A stretch of 55,168 bases of DNA from Clostridiales bacterium (GCA_018729555.1 JAHHQG010000031.1:1-55168), one strand, 5' to 3'. Positions 41,564-49,940 are shown, counted from the stretch's first letter. The notes: generated by a model not told the origin, from the sequence alone. Numbers and translations: made by a program.

Positions 41564-42916
41564 ATGGAGCTAAAGCGCGTCCTCACCTTAAGGACCATCG
41601 TGTCCATGAGCGCAGGGCTGGCCCTTGCCAGCTCAACCTTTGTGGCCATGGTCCAGGTGGCCAGCTTTGTGGCGGGGGAGTCGGCCTGGATCGCCATTTT
41701 GGTGGCGGGCCTCTTGGCCCTGACGGCAGCCTTCTCCTTTGGCGAGATGAACGGCATGTACCCTTCGGCGGCGGCCATCCGGGTGTACCTCAGCAAAGGG
41801 TATAACGATACCCTCTCCCTCATCATCAGCTTTCTCTACATCCTCATCATCCTGGCGGTCCTTGGGACGGAAGCCTTTATCCTCTCCCAGGCCCTCGCGT
41901 ACGCCATCCCCGCCATCCCCGCCCTGGCGTGGAACATGGCCCTTTTGGTCCTGGTAACGGCCTTAAACCTGCGGGGCATCACCCTGGCGGGGAAGTTCCA
42001 GGATGTGGTCACCTATGGCCTGGTCCTCTCCCTCATAGGGACCTCCCTCTGGGCCTTTACCCGACCCGGTTTTCGCCTGGAAGCCCTGGTCCATCCCGGG
42101 AGCTTCGACGGGTTTCTCCAGGCCGTGGCGCTGGGGGTCTTCCTCTACATCGGCTTTGAGTGGGTGACGCCCCTTTCGGAAGAAGTCACCCAGGTGCGCC
42201 TGGTACCCAAAGGGATGATGCTGGCTCTGGGCCTTTTGGGGGTGACCTATGCCCTGGCCATCACCGCCTTTACCGGGACGGTGGATAAAGGCCTTTTGAG
42301 CTCGGTGCCCATTCCCCAGATCCTCTTTGGGGAAAAGCTCCTGGGTTCCCCGGGAATCCTCTGGATGCTCCTTTTGAGCATCGCCGCCACCACCAAGACC
42401 TTCAACGCCGGCTTTACGGCGGCTTCCCGCTTCCTTTACGCCACCGCGCGGGAGGGTGCCCTTCCCGGCTGGTTCGCCAAGCTCCACCTCCGCTACTTCA
42501 CGCCCCAGAACGCCCTCCTCTTCCTCTTTGTCACGGTGCTCTTCTCCACCATCGCCATCCACATCACGAAGCGCTACACCCTCCTTTTGACGACGGCGGC
42601 AGCCTTGGAGAGCATCGTCTATGTGCTGGTGGCGGTGGCGGTCATCCGCCTGCGAAAGAAGGAGCCGGAGACACCCCGGCCTTTCAAAGCTCCCTGGGTT
42701 CCCTGGCTTCCCGGGTTTACGGCCCTCGCCTTCGGCTTCCTGGCGGTAGGGGCGTTGCTGGAAGATCTCTGGGCAGCGGTGGTCCTCCTGGGGACGGCGG
42801 GGGTCGTCTCCCTCTACACCTGGAAGGTGGTGCCCGTCCTCCGGAAGAAGGCGGAGGAGGAGCGGGCCCAGCGCCGCTCCTCCCGCCGGCGGAGGGCTAC
42901 TGATCGGGAGATGTGA
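41564..42916 (+). CDS. APC-family amino acid permease
   Basis: A 450-aa transporter with about twelve membrane segments. APC superfamily features are the first unwound helix region (SAGLALASSTFVAMVQVASFV), FSFGEMNGMYPSAAAIRVYLSKG and the sixth-helix segment GVFLYIGFEWVTPLSEEV. The C-terminal ~30 residues are a basic Arg/Lys tail. Substrate not predictable. The ATG directly follows the SCP2 stop, closing the apparent dnaE-to-permease operon. The 3' end overlaps the convergent minus-strand gene by 20 bases. Confidence 0.87.
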   Translation: MELKRVLTLRTIVSMSAGLALASSTFVAMVQVASFVAGESAWIAILVAGLLALTAAFSFGEMNGMYPSAAAIRVYLSKGYNDTLSLIISFLYILIILAVLGTEAFILSQALAYAIPAIPALAWNMALLVLVTALNLRGITLAGKFQDVVTYGLVLSLIGTSLWAFTRPGFRLEALVHPGSFDGFLQAVALGVFLYIGFEWVTPLSEEVTQVRLVPKGMMLALGLLGVTYALAITAFTGTVDKGLLSSVPIPQILFGEKLLGSPGILWMLLLSIAATTKTFNAGFTAASRFLYATAREGALPGWFAKLHLRYFTPQNALLFLFVTVLFSTIAIHITKRYTLLLTTAAALESIVYVLVAVAVIRLRKKEPETPRPFKAPWVPWLPGFTALAFGFLAVGALLEDLWAAVVLLGTAGVVSLYTWKVVPVLRKKAEEERAQRRSSRRRRATDREM

Positions 42917-43441
42917 GCTCTTTCAGCTCCCGGCTGAGGCGCGTGATCTCTTCCTGGGCCATCTTTCGGAAGACGGCGATGTCTTCCCGGTGGGGATCCT
43001 GCTGCTGCAGCTCCCGGTAGATGTCGAGGGCCTGGTCGATCTTCCGCCGGAGCTCTTCCACCCGCTTTTGCAGGGCCACCTCCGGCGGGGTGAGGGCCGA
43101 GGGAAGGTCGGGGTGGATGAGGTGGGCGATCCTTTCCCTCTGGGGGAGGGTGAGCCCTTCGATCTTCAGGGCTAAAGGCTCGGGCCTTTGGGCCATGACG
43201 GCCACGAAGAGGGCAGGGTGGGGGAGGGGTGCTCCCCCGACCCAGCCGCTGAACCAGGGCTGGGGCCAGAGGGCTCCGGGACCCAGGCGAAGGATGAGGG
43301 CGTTTTCGGCCCCTTCCAGGGAGTCCACCAGGTGGACGTCGGGGAGCCTTCCCAGGAGGAAGCTTGAGGGTCAGCTCTGAGCTTTTCGGCCACGAGCTGG
43401 TGGAAGCGGATGGACCGGTCCTCAACGCAGCGGTGGGTCAC
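42897..43441 (-). pseudogene. Hypothetical protein with one apparent frameshift
   Basis: From GTG 43441 (GAGGTGG 6 bases upstream) the reading is THRCVEDRSIRFHQLVAEKLRADP; the reading then switches frame near 43370 to SSFLLGRLPDVHLVDSLEGAENALILRLGPG and on to the stop, ending with a coiled coil (VALQKRVEELRRKIDQALDI, RELQQQ, EEITRLSRELKEL). Adding one base near 43370 gives one protein of ~180 aa. Without it, ORF 42897-43328 (143 aa) remains. No family was recognised. It may be decayed or may reflect a sequence error. Confidence 0.5.
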
Positions 43442-43472
43442 AGCAGGCCACCTCAGGGCCAGTGTACCACGA

Positions 43473-43604
43473 ATGGCCCCCCTTTTTAGGCGCGACTGGG
43501 AAAAGAGCCGCGCCAAGGCGGAGCTCATGGAGTGGGCAAAGCGGCAGCAGGAAATTCTGAAGTGGGCGAGGAAGACGGGCTCGCCGGGCAGGCCCCATGG
43601 ATAG
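43473..43604 (+). CDS. Possible small helical protein
   Basis: A 43-aa ORF: RRDWEKSRAKAELMEWAKRQ then a Lys/Arg helix and a GSPGRPHG tail. Codon use is GC-rich at the third position. There is no obvious ribosome site, and it is divergent from the frameshifted gene 32 bases away. It may be a genuine small protein or chance. Confidence 0.3.
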   Translation: MAPLFRRDWEKSRAKAELMEWAKRQQEILKWARKTGSPGRPHG

Positions 43605-43674
43605 ACTCCTGCTTTCTCGGATCGGTGACCACCGGTATACTTGAATCAAAGCGGTCTTTTTGGAAGTTGAGCGG

Positions 43675-43980
43675 TTGAAGCCAACGACGCGCGACTGGCT
43701 GGAAATCGCGGCCGACGAGGTGGACGTCGCCCAGGCGATGTGCGACGCCGGGCGCTACCTATATGCCGCTTTCATGACGCAGCAGTCGGCCGAGAAGGCG
43801 CTAAACGTTGTGATTCAGGAGAGCGTGGACTTTCCGCTGAAGATCCACGACCTTGAGATTCTAGCGGAGCGTCCCGGCTTAACCGATCCCGCTCTCACTG
43901 CGCGGCTGAGGGTCTCAGCGTTTACTACGTGGGAGGTGTTGGAGTGGGCTACACGGCGACTGAACTCGATGCCGTCGTGA
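43675..43980 (+). pseudogene. HEPN-domain protein (toxin of an MNT/HEPN pair), frameshifted
   Basis: HEPN proteins of HEPN/MNT toxin-antitoxin pairs are RNases. From TTG 43675 the protein reads KPTTRDWLEIAADEVDVAQ, then GRYLYAAFMTQQSAEKALNVVI and KIHDLEILAERPGLTDPAL, the usual HEPN helices. The expected C-terminus (SVYYVGGVGVGYTATELDAV) occurs only in a different frame from 43917, so one base appears missing near 43915 and the in-frame product ends early at 43980. A TATACT box (43636-43641) may be its -10. The RNase motif (R-x4-6-H) is not obvious. Confidence 0.7.
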
Positions 43981-44014
43981 GTGACCTCGCCCGCGCGCGA
44001 GCCGCAGAATCCGG

Positions 44015-44368
44015 GTGGACCGCATTCTCCTGTTTGGCTCCCATGCCCGGGGCGACGCGGGGCCGGGCAGCGACATCGACCTGTTGGTCACCTCGCCGGA
44101 CTTTGGACGGGATGTGCTGAGAGACATGGTCTTGTTGCGGGAATGCTTGCCGGATCGCACTGTTGACATCGACACCATCGCCCGCACGCCCGAGCAGGTT
44201 GCGTCTGCGGAACCGGATAGCTTCCTGGCTACGATCCTCAAAGACGCTGTGACCGGTACCGTTCCGCAACCCATAGACAAATATCCCAACGGGATACCGT
44301 CCGGTTGCTTCCTGCTTCATCCACCGGCACCGGCCGAAGCCTGCAACCTCCGGTGTCCACAGGCGTGA
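44015..44368 (+). pseudogene. MNT nucleotidyltransferase (antitoxin partner), ends damaged
   Basis: The minimal nucleotidyltransferase motif ILLFGSHARGDAGPGSDIDLLV is complete, with the GS and DxD residues, and is followed by TVDIDTIARTPEQVASAE. The frame has no good start: GTG 44015 falls at the beginning of the first strand, and the residues expected before it lie in another frame. The real coding part ends at ~44258, where the mobile element begins; the last ~36 codons of the open frame are element sequence. Family members that adenylylate HEPN toxins are ~100 aa. Confidence 0.65.
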
Positions 44369-44587
44369 CTTCCCGTGGAACTCACGGTAGAGCAGCCTAC
44401 ACGCCGGCTGCCAGGGCGAACTTGAGACGTCGGCTGAATGCAGCCTACCTTCACGGTCCCCACGCCTCGAAGCTTGGCTCTCGCTTCGAGGAACGCCTGG
44501 AAGGTGCCCCAGCCGACGTCTGGCTGAGTTTCATGTATATATTTTACCCGAGAAGAAGACGAAGATCAATCATATTTTCAGCTGCTG
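44259..44587 (-). mobile_element. 329-bp protein-less IS605-derived element (copy 2, inverted)
   Basis: Reverse-oriented copy of 35351-35695 with ~80-85% identity by eye and a few small indels; the 3' ~75 bases (GAAGCAGGAAGCAACC, GACGGTATCCCGTTGGGATA, TTTGTCTATGGGTTGCGG) are the most conserved. Its left end (CAGCAGCTGA, plus 44578-44587) supplies the stop codon of the truncated tryptophanase, and its right end cuts the MNT gene. No ORF. Confidence 0.65.
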
Positions 44588-45291
44588 GCAACCCCTTGCA
44601 GACCTTCTTCCCTCTCCCGCACCAAAAAGGCGTTTTCGGCAAAGCGGGCTGCATCAAGAAAAAAGGGGATCTCGTAGGTCCGGCAGAGGCGAGCCACTTC
44701 CTTGGCGTTGGCCAGGGAGACCGGCTGGCCGCCAGCCGAGTTGCAAGTGACGGTGAGGATCACCAGGGCGACCTTTTGAGGACCCACCTTCCGGATGAAG
44801 GCCTCCATGGCTTCCACATCGGCTTTTCCCTTGAAGGGATGAGGGCTCTCCAGATCCTTGGCCTCCGGAACCAAGAAATCCACCGGGATGCCCTCCGAGA
44901 GCTCGATGTGGGCCCGGGTGGTATCGAAATGCATGTTCCCGAGGACATAGGGACCTCGCTTTCGGATGAGGTGGGGGATGAGGATCTTCTCCCCGCCTCT
45001 TCCCTGATGGACGGGGAAGAAATGAGAAAATCCCGTGACTGCTTCCACCGCCTCTTTCAAGGCTGCAAAGCTCCGGCTCCCGGCGTAGGCTTCATCCCCC
45101 TCCATAAGGGCGGCCCACTGGGCCTGGCTCATGGCGCCGGTGCCGCTGTCGGTCAAAAGATCGATGGTCACATCGTCCGAGGAGAGGCGAAAGACGTTCA
45201 GGCGGGCCTTCGCCAGGCGGATCTCCCGTTCCTCCCGCGAAAGGCGAGGAATGGGCTCTACCATCTTGATGCGCCACGGTTCTCCCTTCAC
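44578..45291 (-). pseudogene. tnaA: Tryptophanase / beta-eliminating lyase, truncated at about half length
   Basis: PLP-dependent lyase that splits tryptophan or tyrosine. The 237-aa remnant reads IKMVEPIPRLSREEREIRL, SDDVTIDLLTDSGTGAMS, GSRSFAALKEAV, HQGRGGEKIL, GNMHFDTTRAHIE, TVTCNSAGGQPVS and DAARFAENAFLVREREEG, all in family order, then stops. Complete enzymes are ~460-470 aa; the PLP-binding Lys and the whole C-terminal domain are lost. The last codons and stop come from the inserted element. The GTG start overlaps the livF stop (GTGA), so it was the final cistron of the liv operon. Confidence 0.9.
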
Positions 45292-46013
45292 CGGACTTCC
45301 GCCCCCAGCCGACCCAGGTAAAGCTCCACCACCCTGGGGTTTTGGAGGAGTTCCTCCCCCGTCCCATCGAGGGCGTTCTTCCCCATATCCAGCACATAGC
45401 CCCGGTGGGACATCTTGAGGGCCCGGCGAGCGTTTTGCTCCACCATGAGGATGGTCCGCCCGCTCCGATTGATGGCGGCGATCTGCTGGAAGACGGCCTC
45501 CACCATCTGGGGAGCCAAACCCGCCGAAGGCTCGTCCAGAATGAGCAGCTGGGGTTCCAGGATAAGGGCTCTGGCCATGGCCACCATCTGGCGCTGGCCT
45601 CCCGAGAGAAGGCCGGCTTTTTGGCGACCCTTTTCCTTCAGAACGGGGAAAAGCTCCGCCAGCTTTTCCAGGCGCCTTTCCAATTCCCGCCGCGGGAGGG
45701 GCGCCCCTCCCACCAGGAGGTTTTCCCACACCGTGAGGTTCGGAAAGACGTTTCGCTCCTGGGGCACGTAAGCCATACCGGAAAGGACGATCTCCGAAGG
45801 TTTTTTCCCCCTGAGGGACCGCCCCCGAAAGAGGATATCCCCTTTCCGGATCTTCACCAGGCCGAAGATGGCCTTGGCGAGGGTGGACTTCCCCGCCCCG
45901 TTGGGCCCGATGATGGTGACGATCTCGCCTTCGTCCACGTGGAGGCTCACCCCCTGGAGGATGTCCAGGTCATGGTAGCCGGCGACGACCTCTTGCACTT
46001 CCAAAAGTGCCAT
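45288..46013 (-). CDS. livF: Branched-chain amino acid ABC transporter ATPase LivF
   Basis: 241 aa with Walker A GPNGAGKSTLAKAI, the signature LLSGGQRQMVAMARAL and Walker B LLILDEPSAGLAP; MAYVPQERNVFPNLTVWENL is typical of LivF. It follows livG by two bases and is coupled to the truncated tryptophanase. Confidence 0.93.
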   Translation of the reverse strand: MALLEVQEVVAGYHDLDILQGVSLHVDEGEIVTIIGPNGAGKSTLAKAIFGLVKIRKGDILFRGRSLRGKKPSEIVLSGMAYVPQERNVFPNLTVWENLLVGGAPLPRRELERRLEKLAELFPVLKEKGRQKAGLLSGGQRQMVAMARALILEPQLLILDEPSAGLAPQMVEAVFQQIAAINRSGRTILMVEQNARRALKMSHRGYVLDMGKNALDGTGEELLQNPRVVELYLGRLGAEVR

Positions 46014-46015
46014 GG

Positions 46016-46783
46016 CTATGCACTCCCCAGGTAGGCGTCCACCACCGCCGGGTCGGCCTGCACCTTATCGGGAGGTCCTTCGGCGATGAGCTGGCCCTGG
46101 TTCATCACCAGGATGCGGTCGGAAACCTTCATGATGAGATCCATGTCGTGCTCGATGATGAGGAAGGTAATGCCCTTTTCCCGAAGGTCCACGATGTACT
46201 TGAGGATCTCTTCTTTCAGAGCTGGATTCACCCCCGCCATGGGCTCATCCAGGAGGAGGAGACGGGGCCGCATCATGAGGGCCCGCGCCATCTCCAGGAG
46301 CTTTCGCTGGCCTCCCGACAGGGTGCCGGCATAGCTGTCCTTAAGGTGCCAGAGGCGGAAGTACTGGACGATCTCTTTCGCCCGCTCCGCCTGCCCCTTC
46401 TCGTACTCCCTCACCCGCCTGGGCTGGAGGAAAAGGTTGAGGAAAACCTCCCCGGGATGGTCCTTGCCGGCCACCATCACGTTCTCCCACACGGTCATCC
46501 GCTGGAAGACCCGGGTGATCTGAAAGGTGCGGACCATGCCCAGCCGGGCCGGCATGTAAGGGGGAAGCTGGAAGAGGCGATGGCCGTCGAAGATCACCTC
46601 GCCGCGGCTGGGGGGGATAAACCGGCTGATGACTTGAAAGAGGGTGGATTTCCCGGCGCCGTTGGGCCCGATGAGGCCGACGATCTCCCCTTCCCGGACG
46701 AAAAAGGACACCCCGTTCACCGCCCAGAACCCATCGAACTCCCGCGCCACATCCCGGACCTCCAAGAGGGTTTCACCGGCCAA
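46016..46783 (-). CDS. livG: Branched-chain amino acid ABC transporter ATPase LivG
   Basis: 255 aa; TTG start with AAAGGAGG 9 bases upstream, overlapping the livM 3' end by 11 bases. Walker A GPNGAGKSTLFQVI, signature TLSGGQRKLLEMARAL, Walker B LLLDEPMAGVNPALKEEI and switch His in IIEHDMDLIM. The N-terminal FDGFWAVNGVSFFVREGE segment is LivG-like. Confidence 0.93.
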   Translation of the reverse strand: MAGETLLEVRDVAREFDGFWAVNGVSFFVREGEIVGLIGPNGAGKSTLFQVISRFIPPSRGEVIFDGHRLFQLPPYMPARLGMVRTFQITRVFQRMTVWENVMVAGKDHPGEVFLNLFLQPRRVREYEKGQAERAKEIVQYFRLWHLKDSYAGTLSGGQRKLLEMARALMMRPRLLLLDEPMAGVNPALKEEILKYIVDLREKGITFLIIEHDMDLIMKVSDRILVMNQGQLIAEGPPDKVQADPAVVDAYLGSA

Positions 46784-47684
46784 CGGTGAGATCCTCCTTT
46801 CGGCCCAGGATCCCTTGGGGCCGGTAGATCATGAGGGCGATCAGAAGGGCGCCGATGAGGGCCAGGCGAAGGGCCCCCAGGGCGGCCGGCTGCAATCCCC
46901 CGATCCCCATGACCACCAGGCGGCTGCTGGCGGTAAAGAGGCCGTAGTAGATGAGGGCCCCGAGGATGATCCCCCAGTTTCGCCCCGCCCCCCCGAGGAC
47001 CATGATGATCCAGGCCTCAAACGTCACCAGGGCCACAAAGTTGTTGGGGGTGATGGTCTGGAGGAAGGCCGCCAGAAGGCCACCCGCCAGGCCCGCCACC
47101 GCCGCCCCCAGGCCAAAGCTCACCAGCTTGTAGGTGGTGATGTTCTTCCCCAGGCTGACGGCGGCATCCTGGTCTTCCCGGATGGCCATCAGCACCCGGC
47201 CGTAAGGGGAACGGGTAATGTACTGGACGAGGATCATTACCAAAGCCAGGAGAAGGACGCAAAGCCCGAGGAACATCCACCGCCAAAGATCATAGGAAAG
47301 GCCCCAGGTCAGCATGGGGGGCTTGATCCCCCACACCCCCTGGGGACCTCCGGTGAAGCGAAGGTTATTGGCCAAGATCCGCACGATCTCGGCAAAGCCG
47401 ATGGTGAGGATGGCCAGGTAATCATCCCGCAGCCGCACCACCGGATAGGCCAAAAGGAAGCTGACGAGAAGGCTGGCCACCGTTCCCGCCAGAAGGGCCC
47501 ACCCAAAGGCCACCCCCGCCACGGTCAGAAGGGCGGTGGTGTAGGCGCCGATGGCGAGAAAGGCCACATGGCCGAAGTTGATCAGCCCCGTGGTGCCGAA
47601 CTGGATGTTGAGGCCCAGGGCAAACATAGCGTAGATGGCGGCATTGGTGAGAAACCCGGCCAGGTATCCCAAAAACCCCGTCAT
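46773..47684 (-). CDS. livM: Branched-chain amino acid ABC transporter permease LivM
   Basis: 303 aa with eight or so membrane segments; LNIQFGTTGLINFGHVAFLAIGAYTTALL and AIREDQDAAVSLGKNITTYKL are LivM signatures. The ATG overlaps the livH stop (ATGA). The longer upstream frame is antisense noise. Confidence 0.93.
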   Translation of the reverse strand: MTGFLGYLAGFLTNAAIYAMFALGLNIQFGTTGLINFGHVAFLAIGAYTTALLTVAGVAFGWALLAGTVASLLVSFLLAYPVVRLRDDYLAILTIGFAEIVRILANNLRFTGGPQGVWGIKPPMLTWGLSYDLWRWMFLGLCVLLLALVMILVQYITRSPYGRVLMAIREDQDAAVSLGKNITTYKLVSFGLGAAVAGLAGGLLAAFLQTITPNNFVALVTFEAWIIMVLGGAGRNWGIILGALIYYGLFTASSRLVVMGIGGLQPAALGALRLALIGALLIALMIYRPQGILGRKEDLTVGR

Positions 47685-48550
47685 GCCAACACCTTCTGTC
47701 CGAAGATCCCCCTGGGGAAGAAGAGGAGGACCACGATGAGGACGAAAAAGGCCGCCGCCAGGCGGTACTCGGCGGGGATCACCATAAGGGAGAGCTGCTG
47801 GAAGATCCCCAGGATGTACCCCCCGACGATGGCGCCGTAGGCGCTCCCGATGCCCCCCAGGATGATGGCGGCAAACATGGGGAGGAGGAGGAACCAGCCC
47901 ATGTTGGTATCGATGGGCCGGATGAGGCCGTAGAGGACGCCACCCGCCGCCGCCAGGCCGCCCCCCAGGATCCAGGTGGCCACCACCACGCGATCCACGT
48001 CCACCCCCGACACCCACGCCAGGTTGGGGTTGTCGGAAAGGGCCCGCATGGCCCGCCCGATGGTGGTGAACTGCAGCAAGAGGTAGAGGGCCACCATGAT
48101 GAGGACGGCCGCCACCACCACCCGGATCTCGTCGGGGGTGAGGCGGACGGGAAGAGGCCCCAGAGCGATCTTGGAGGTGACGGGAACATCGTAGCGCTGG
48201 GTGGTGGCGGTGAAGAAAAAGACCAGCATATTGCGCAAAAAGAAGGCCAATCCCAGGGAGGCGATGATGATGGCCACGGTGCCGGCCCCCCGCACCCGCA
48301 TGGGCCGCCAGATGACCCATTCCGTGGCGGCCCCCAAAAGGGCTCCGGCCGCGATGGCCAGGAGGAAGGCCATCCAGAGGGGAAGGCCCAAGCCCACGTT
48401 GAAAAAGAGGGCCATGTAGGCCCCGAAGGTGACCATGTCCCCGTGGGCGAAGTTGGTGATCTTCAGGACGCCGTAGATGAGGGTCAGGCCGGCTGCCGTC
48501 ACGGCGATGATGGACCCCAGGACGATGCCGGCCGCCAGGTACTGGAGCAA
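47681..48550 (-). CDS. livH: Branched-chain amino acid ABC transporter permease LivH
   Basis: 289 aa, eight membrane segments; ITAAGLTLIYGVLKITNFAHGDMVTFGAY-type N-terminus (read here as AVTAAGLTLIYGVLKITNFA) and RAMRALSDNPNLAWVSGVDVD are characteristic. It follows livK after 82 bases, which contain an AAAGGAGG-like ribosome site before the start. Confidence 0.93.
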   Translation of the reverse strand: MLQYLAAGIVLGSIIAVTAAGLTLIYGVLKITNFAHGDMVTFGAYMALFFNVGLGLPLWMAFLLAIAAGALLGAATEWVIWRPMRVRGAGTVAIIIASLGLAFFLRNMLVFFFTATTQRYDVPVTSKIALGPLPVRLTPDEIRVVVAAVLIMVALYLLLQFTTIGRAMRALSDNPNLAWVSGVDVDRVVVATWILGGGLAAAGGVLYGLIRPIDTNMGWFLLLPMFAAIILGGIGSAYGAIVGGYILGIFQQLSLMVIPAEYRLAAAFFVLIVVLLFFPRGIFGQKVLA

Positions 48551-48632
48551 GAACGCCCTCCTTTCTAGCGGGAAGGGGCCAGCTGCCTGCCGACGGCCGC
48601 CGTCCCCCTCCCTTCCTTCCCTTCCGACAAGG

Positions 48633-49940
48633 TCACTGCCCCGTGGGCTGGATGATCTTCACCTGCACCAGCTTCCCGTCCGCGGTGATCTCCCAGACCT
48701 TGTACTGGGAGAGGACGTCGCCCACATCGCTCATGTCCACGGTGCCGGAAGCGCCGTCGTAGTCGATCTTCTCACCCTTGGAGACCATCTCCAGGGCCTG
48801 CTTCACGTTGCTCACCTTGGACCCCGTGGGACGGGAGAGATCGATCATCGCCTTAGCCACCGCCTGGCCGTCCCTGGCCTTTTCGGGACCCACCCACTGG
48901 AGGGCCAGGGACATCAGGACGGCGCAGTCGAAGCCGTTGGCCACATAAGGCCCGGTGGCATTCCGGCCCTCGTACTGGGATTGTTCGAAGAGCTGCTGGA
49001 ACTCGTCGAAGCCCGGGCCCGTCGGAAGGGGGGATGTCCCCTGGACACCCGCCAGGATGTACTTCCCCTGGGCGTCTTTGCCCACTTTGTCAGGGAGGCC
49101 CGAGTCGTCCATGCCCTCCGAGAGGATCCAGTGGGCCGACTGGAGGAGCCCCGCTTCATAGGCCTGCTTCAGGATGATGGATCCGGTGTCGGGGTAACCC
49201 ACCAAGAGGACCACGTCGGGCTTGGCCCCCGCCAACTTCTGGACCTCACCGCTGAAATCGGACCCCTTGGTGTCGTAGAGGATGGGTTGAGTAGCGATCT
49301 CGCCCCCCAGCTTCTTGAAGGCCTCCACGAAGACATCGGCAAAGCCGGCGCCGTAATCGTTATTGAGGGCGATGACGGCCGCCCGGCGATAGCCTTCGCT
49401 GTAGGCCAGCTCGGCCGCCACCTGGCCCTGCAGGGCGTCGGAGGCCGCCGTGCGGACGAAGAGGCCGTTGTCGTCGATGGTGGTGAAGGCGGGCGAGCTG
49501 GAGGAGGGCGAGCACATGGGCACGTTGGCCGTCTTGGCCACGGCCAGCACCGCCTTGGAAAGCCCTGAACCCAAGGCCCCCACGATGCCCATCACCTTAT
49601 CCACGTTGATGGCCTGGTCCGCCATCTCCCGGGCTTTGGCTTCATCCGAGGCCGTATCGTAGTACTTGTAGATGATCGGTTTGCCCCAGACGCCTCCCGC
49701 CTGGTTGATGGCGTCGAACCCCAGCTTGGCGCCCTGGATCACCGGCTCGCCGATGCTCCCCAGGTCACCGGTGGAATCAATGAGGATGCCCACCACCGCC
49801 TGATCCGACGCCGGACTGGTCCCGGGGGCGGCGCCCTCGCCGCTGGGGGCGGGCGCTGACCCGCCGCAGCTGGCGAAGATCAACGCGGCGGCAAGGAAGA
49901 GGGCGAATGCGCTAGGCAGTTGACGCCTCCTGGTATGCAA
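48633..49940 (-). CDS. livK: Branched-chain-type amino acid-binding lipoprotein
   Basis: A 435-aa Leu/Ile/Val-family periplasmic-binding-type protein anchored by a lipobox (LIFASCGGS), Pro/Ser/Gly linker, then VVGILIDSTGDLGSIGEPVIQGAKLGFDAIN and VGALGSGLSKAVLAVAKTANVP, LNNDYGAGFADVFVEAFKKLGG. TTG start with AAAGGAGG 8 bases upstream. The cargo cannot be fixed; the C-terminal tryptophanase cistron hints at aromatic amino acids. An AGGCAT-TTC-ATGCCT palindrome (49970-49984) lies between it and the divergent peptidase gene and could be an operator. Confidence 0.9.
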   Translation of the reverse strand: MHTRRRQLPSAFALFLAAALIFASCGGSAPAPSGEGAAPGTSPASDQAVVGILIDSTGDLGSIGEPVIQGAKLGFDAINQAGGVWGKPIIYKYYDTASDEAKAREMADQAINVDKVMGIVGALGSGLSKAVLAVAKTANVPMCSPSSSSPAFTTIDDNGLFVRTAASDALQGQVAAELAYSEGYRRAAVIALNNDYGAGFADVFVEAFKKLGGEIATQPILYDTKGSDFSGEVQKLAGAKPDVVLLVGYPDTGSIILKQAYEAGLLQSAHWILSEGMDDSGLPDKVGKDAQGKYILAGVQGTSPLPTGPGFDEFQQLFEQSQYEGRNATGPYVANGFDCAVLMSLALQWVGPEKARDGQAVAKAMIDLSRPTGSKVSNVKQALEMVSKGEKIDYDGASGTVDMSDVGDVLSQYKVWEITADGKLVQVKIIQPTGQ

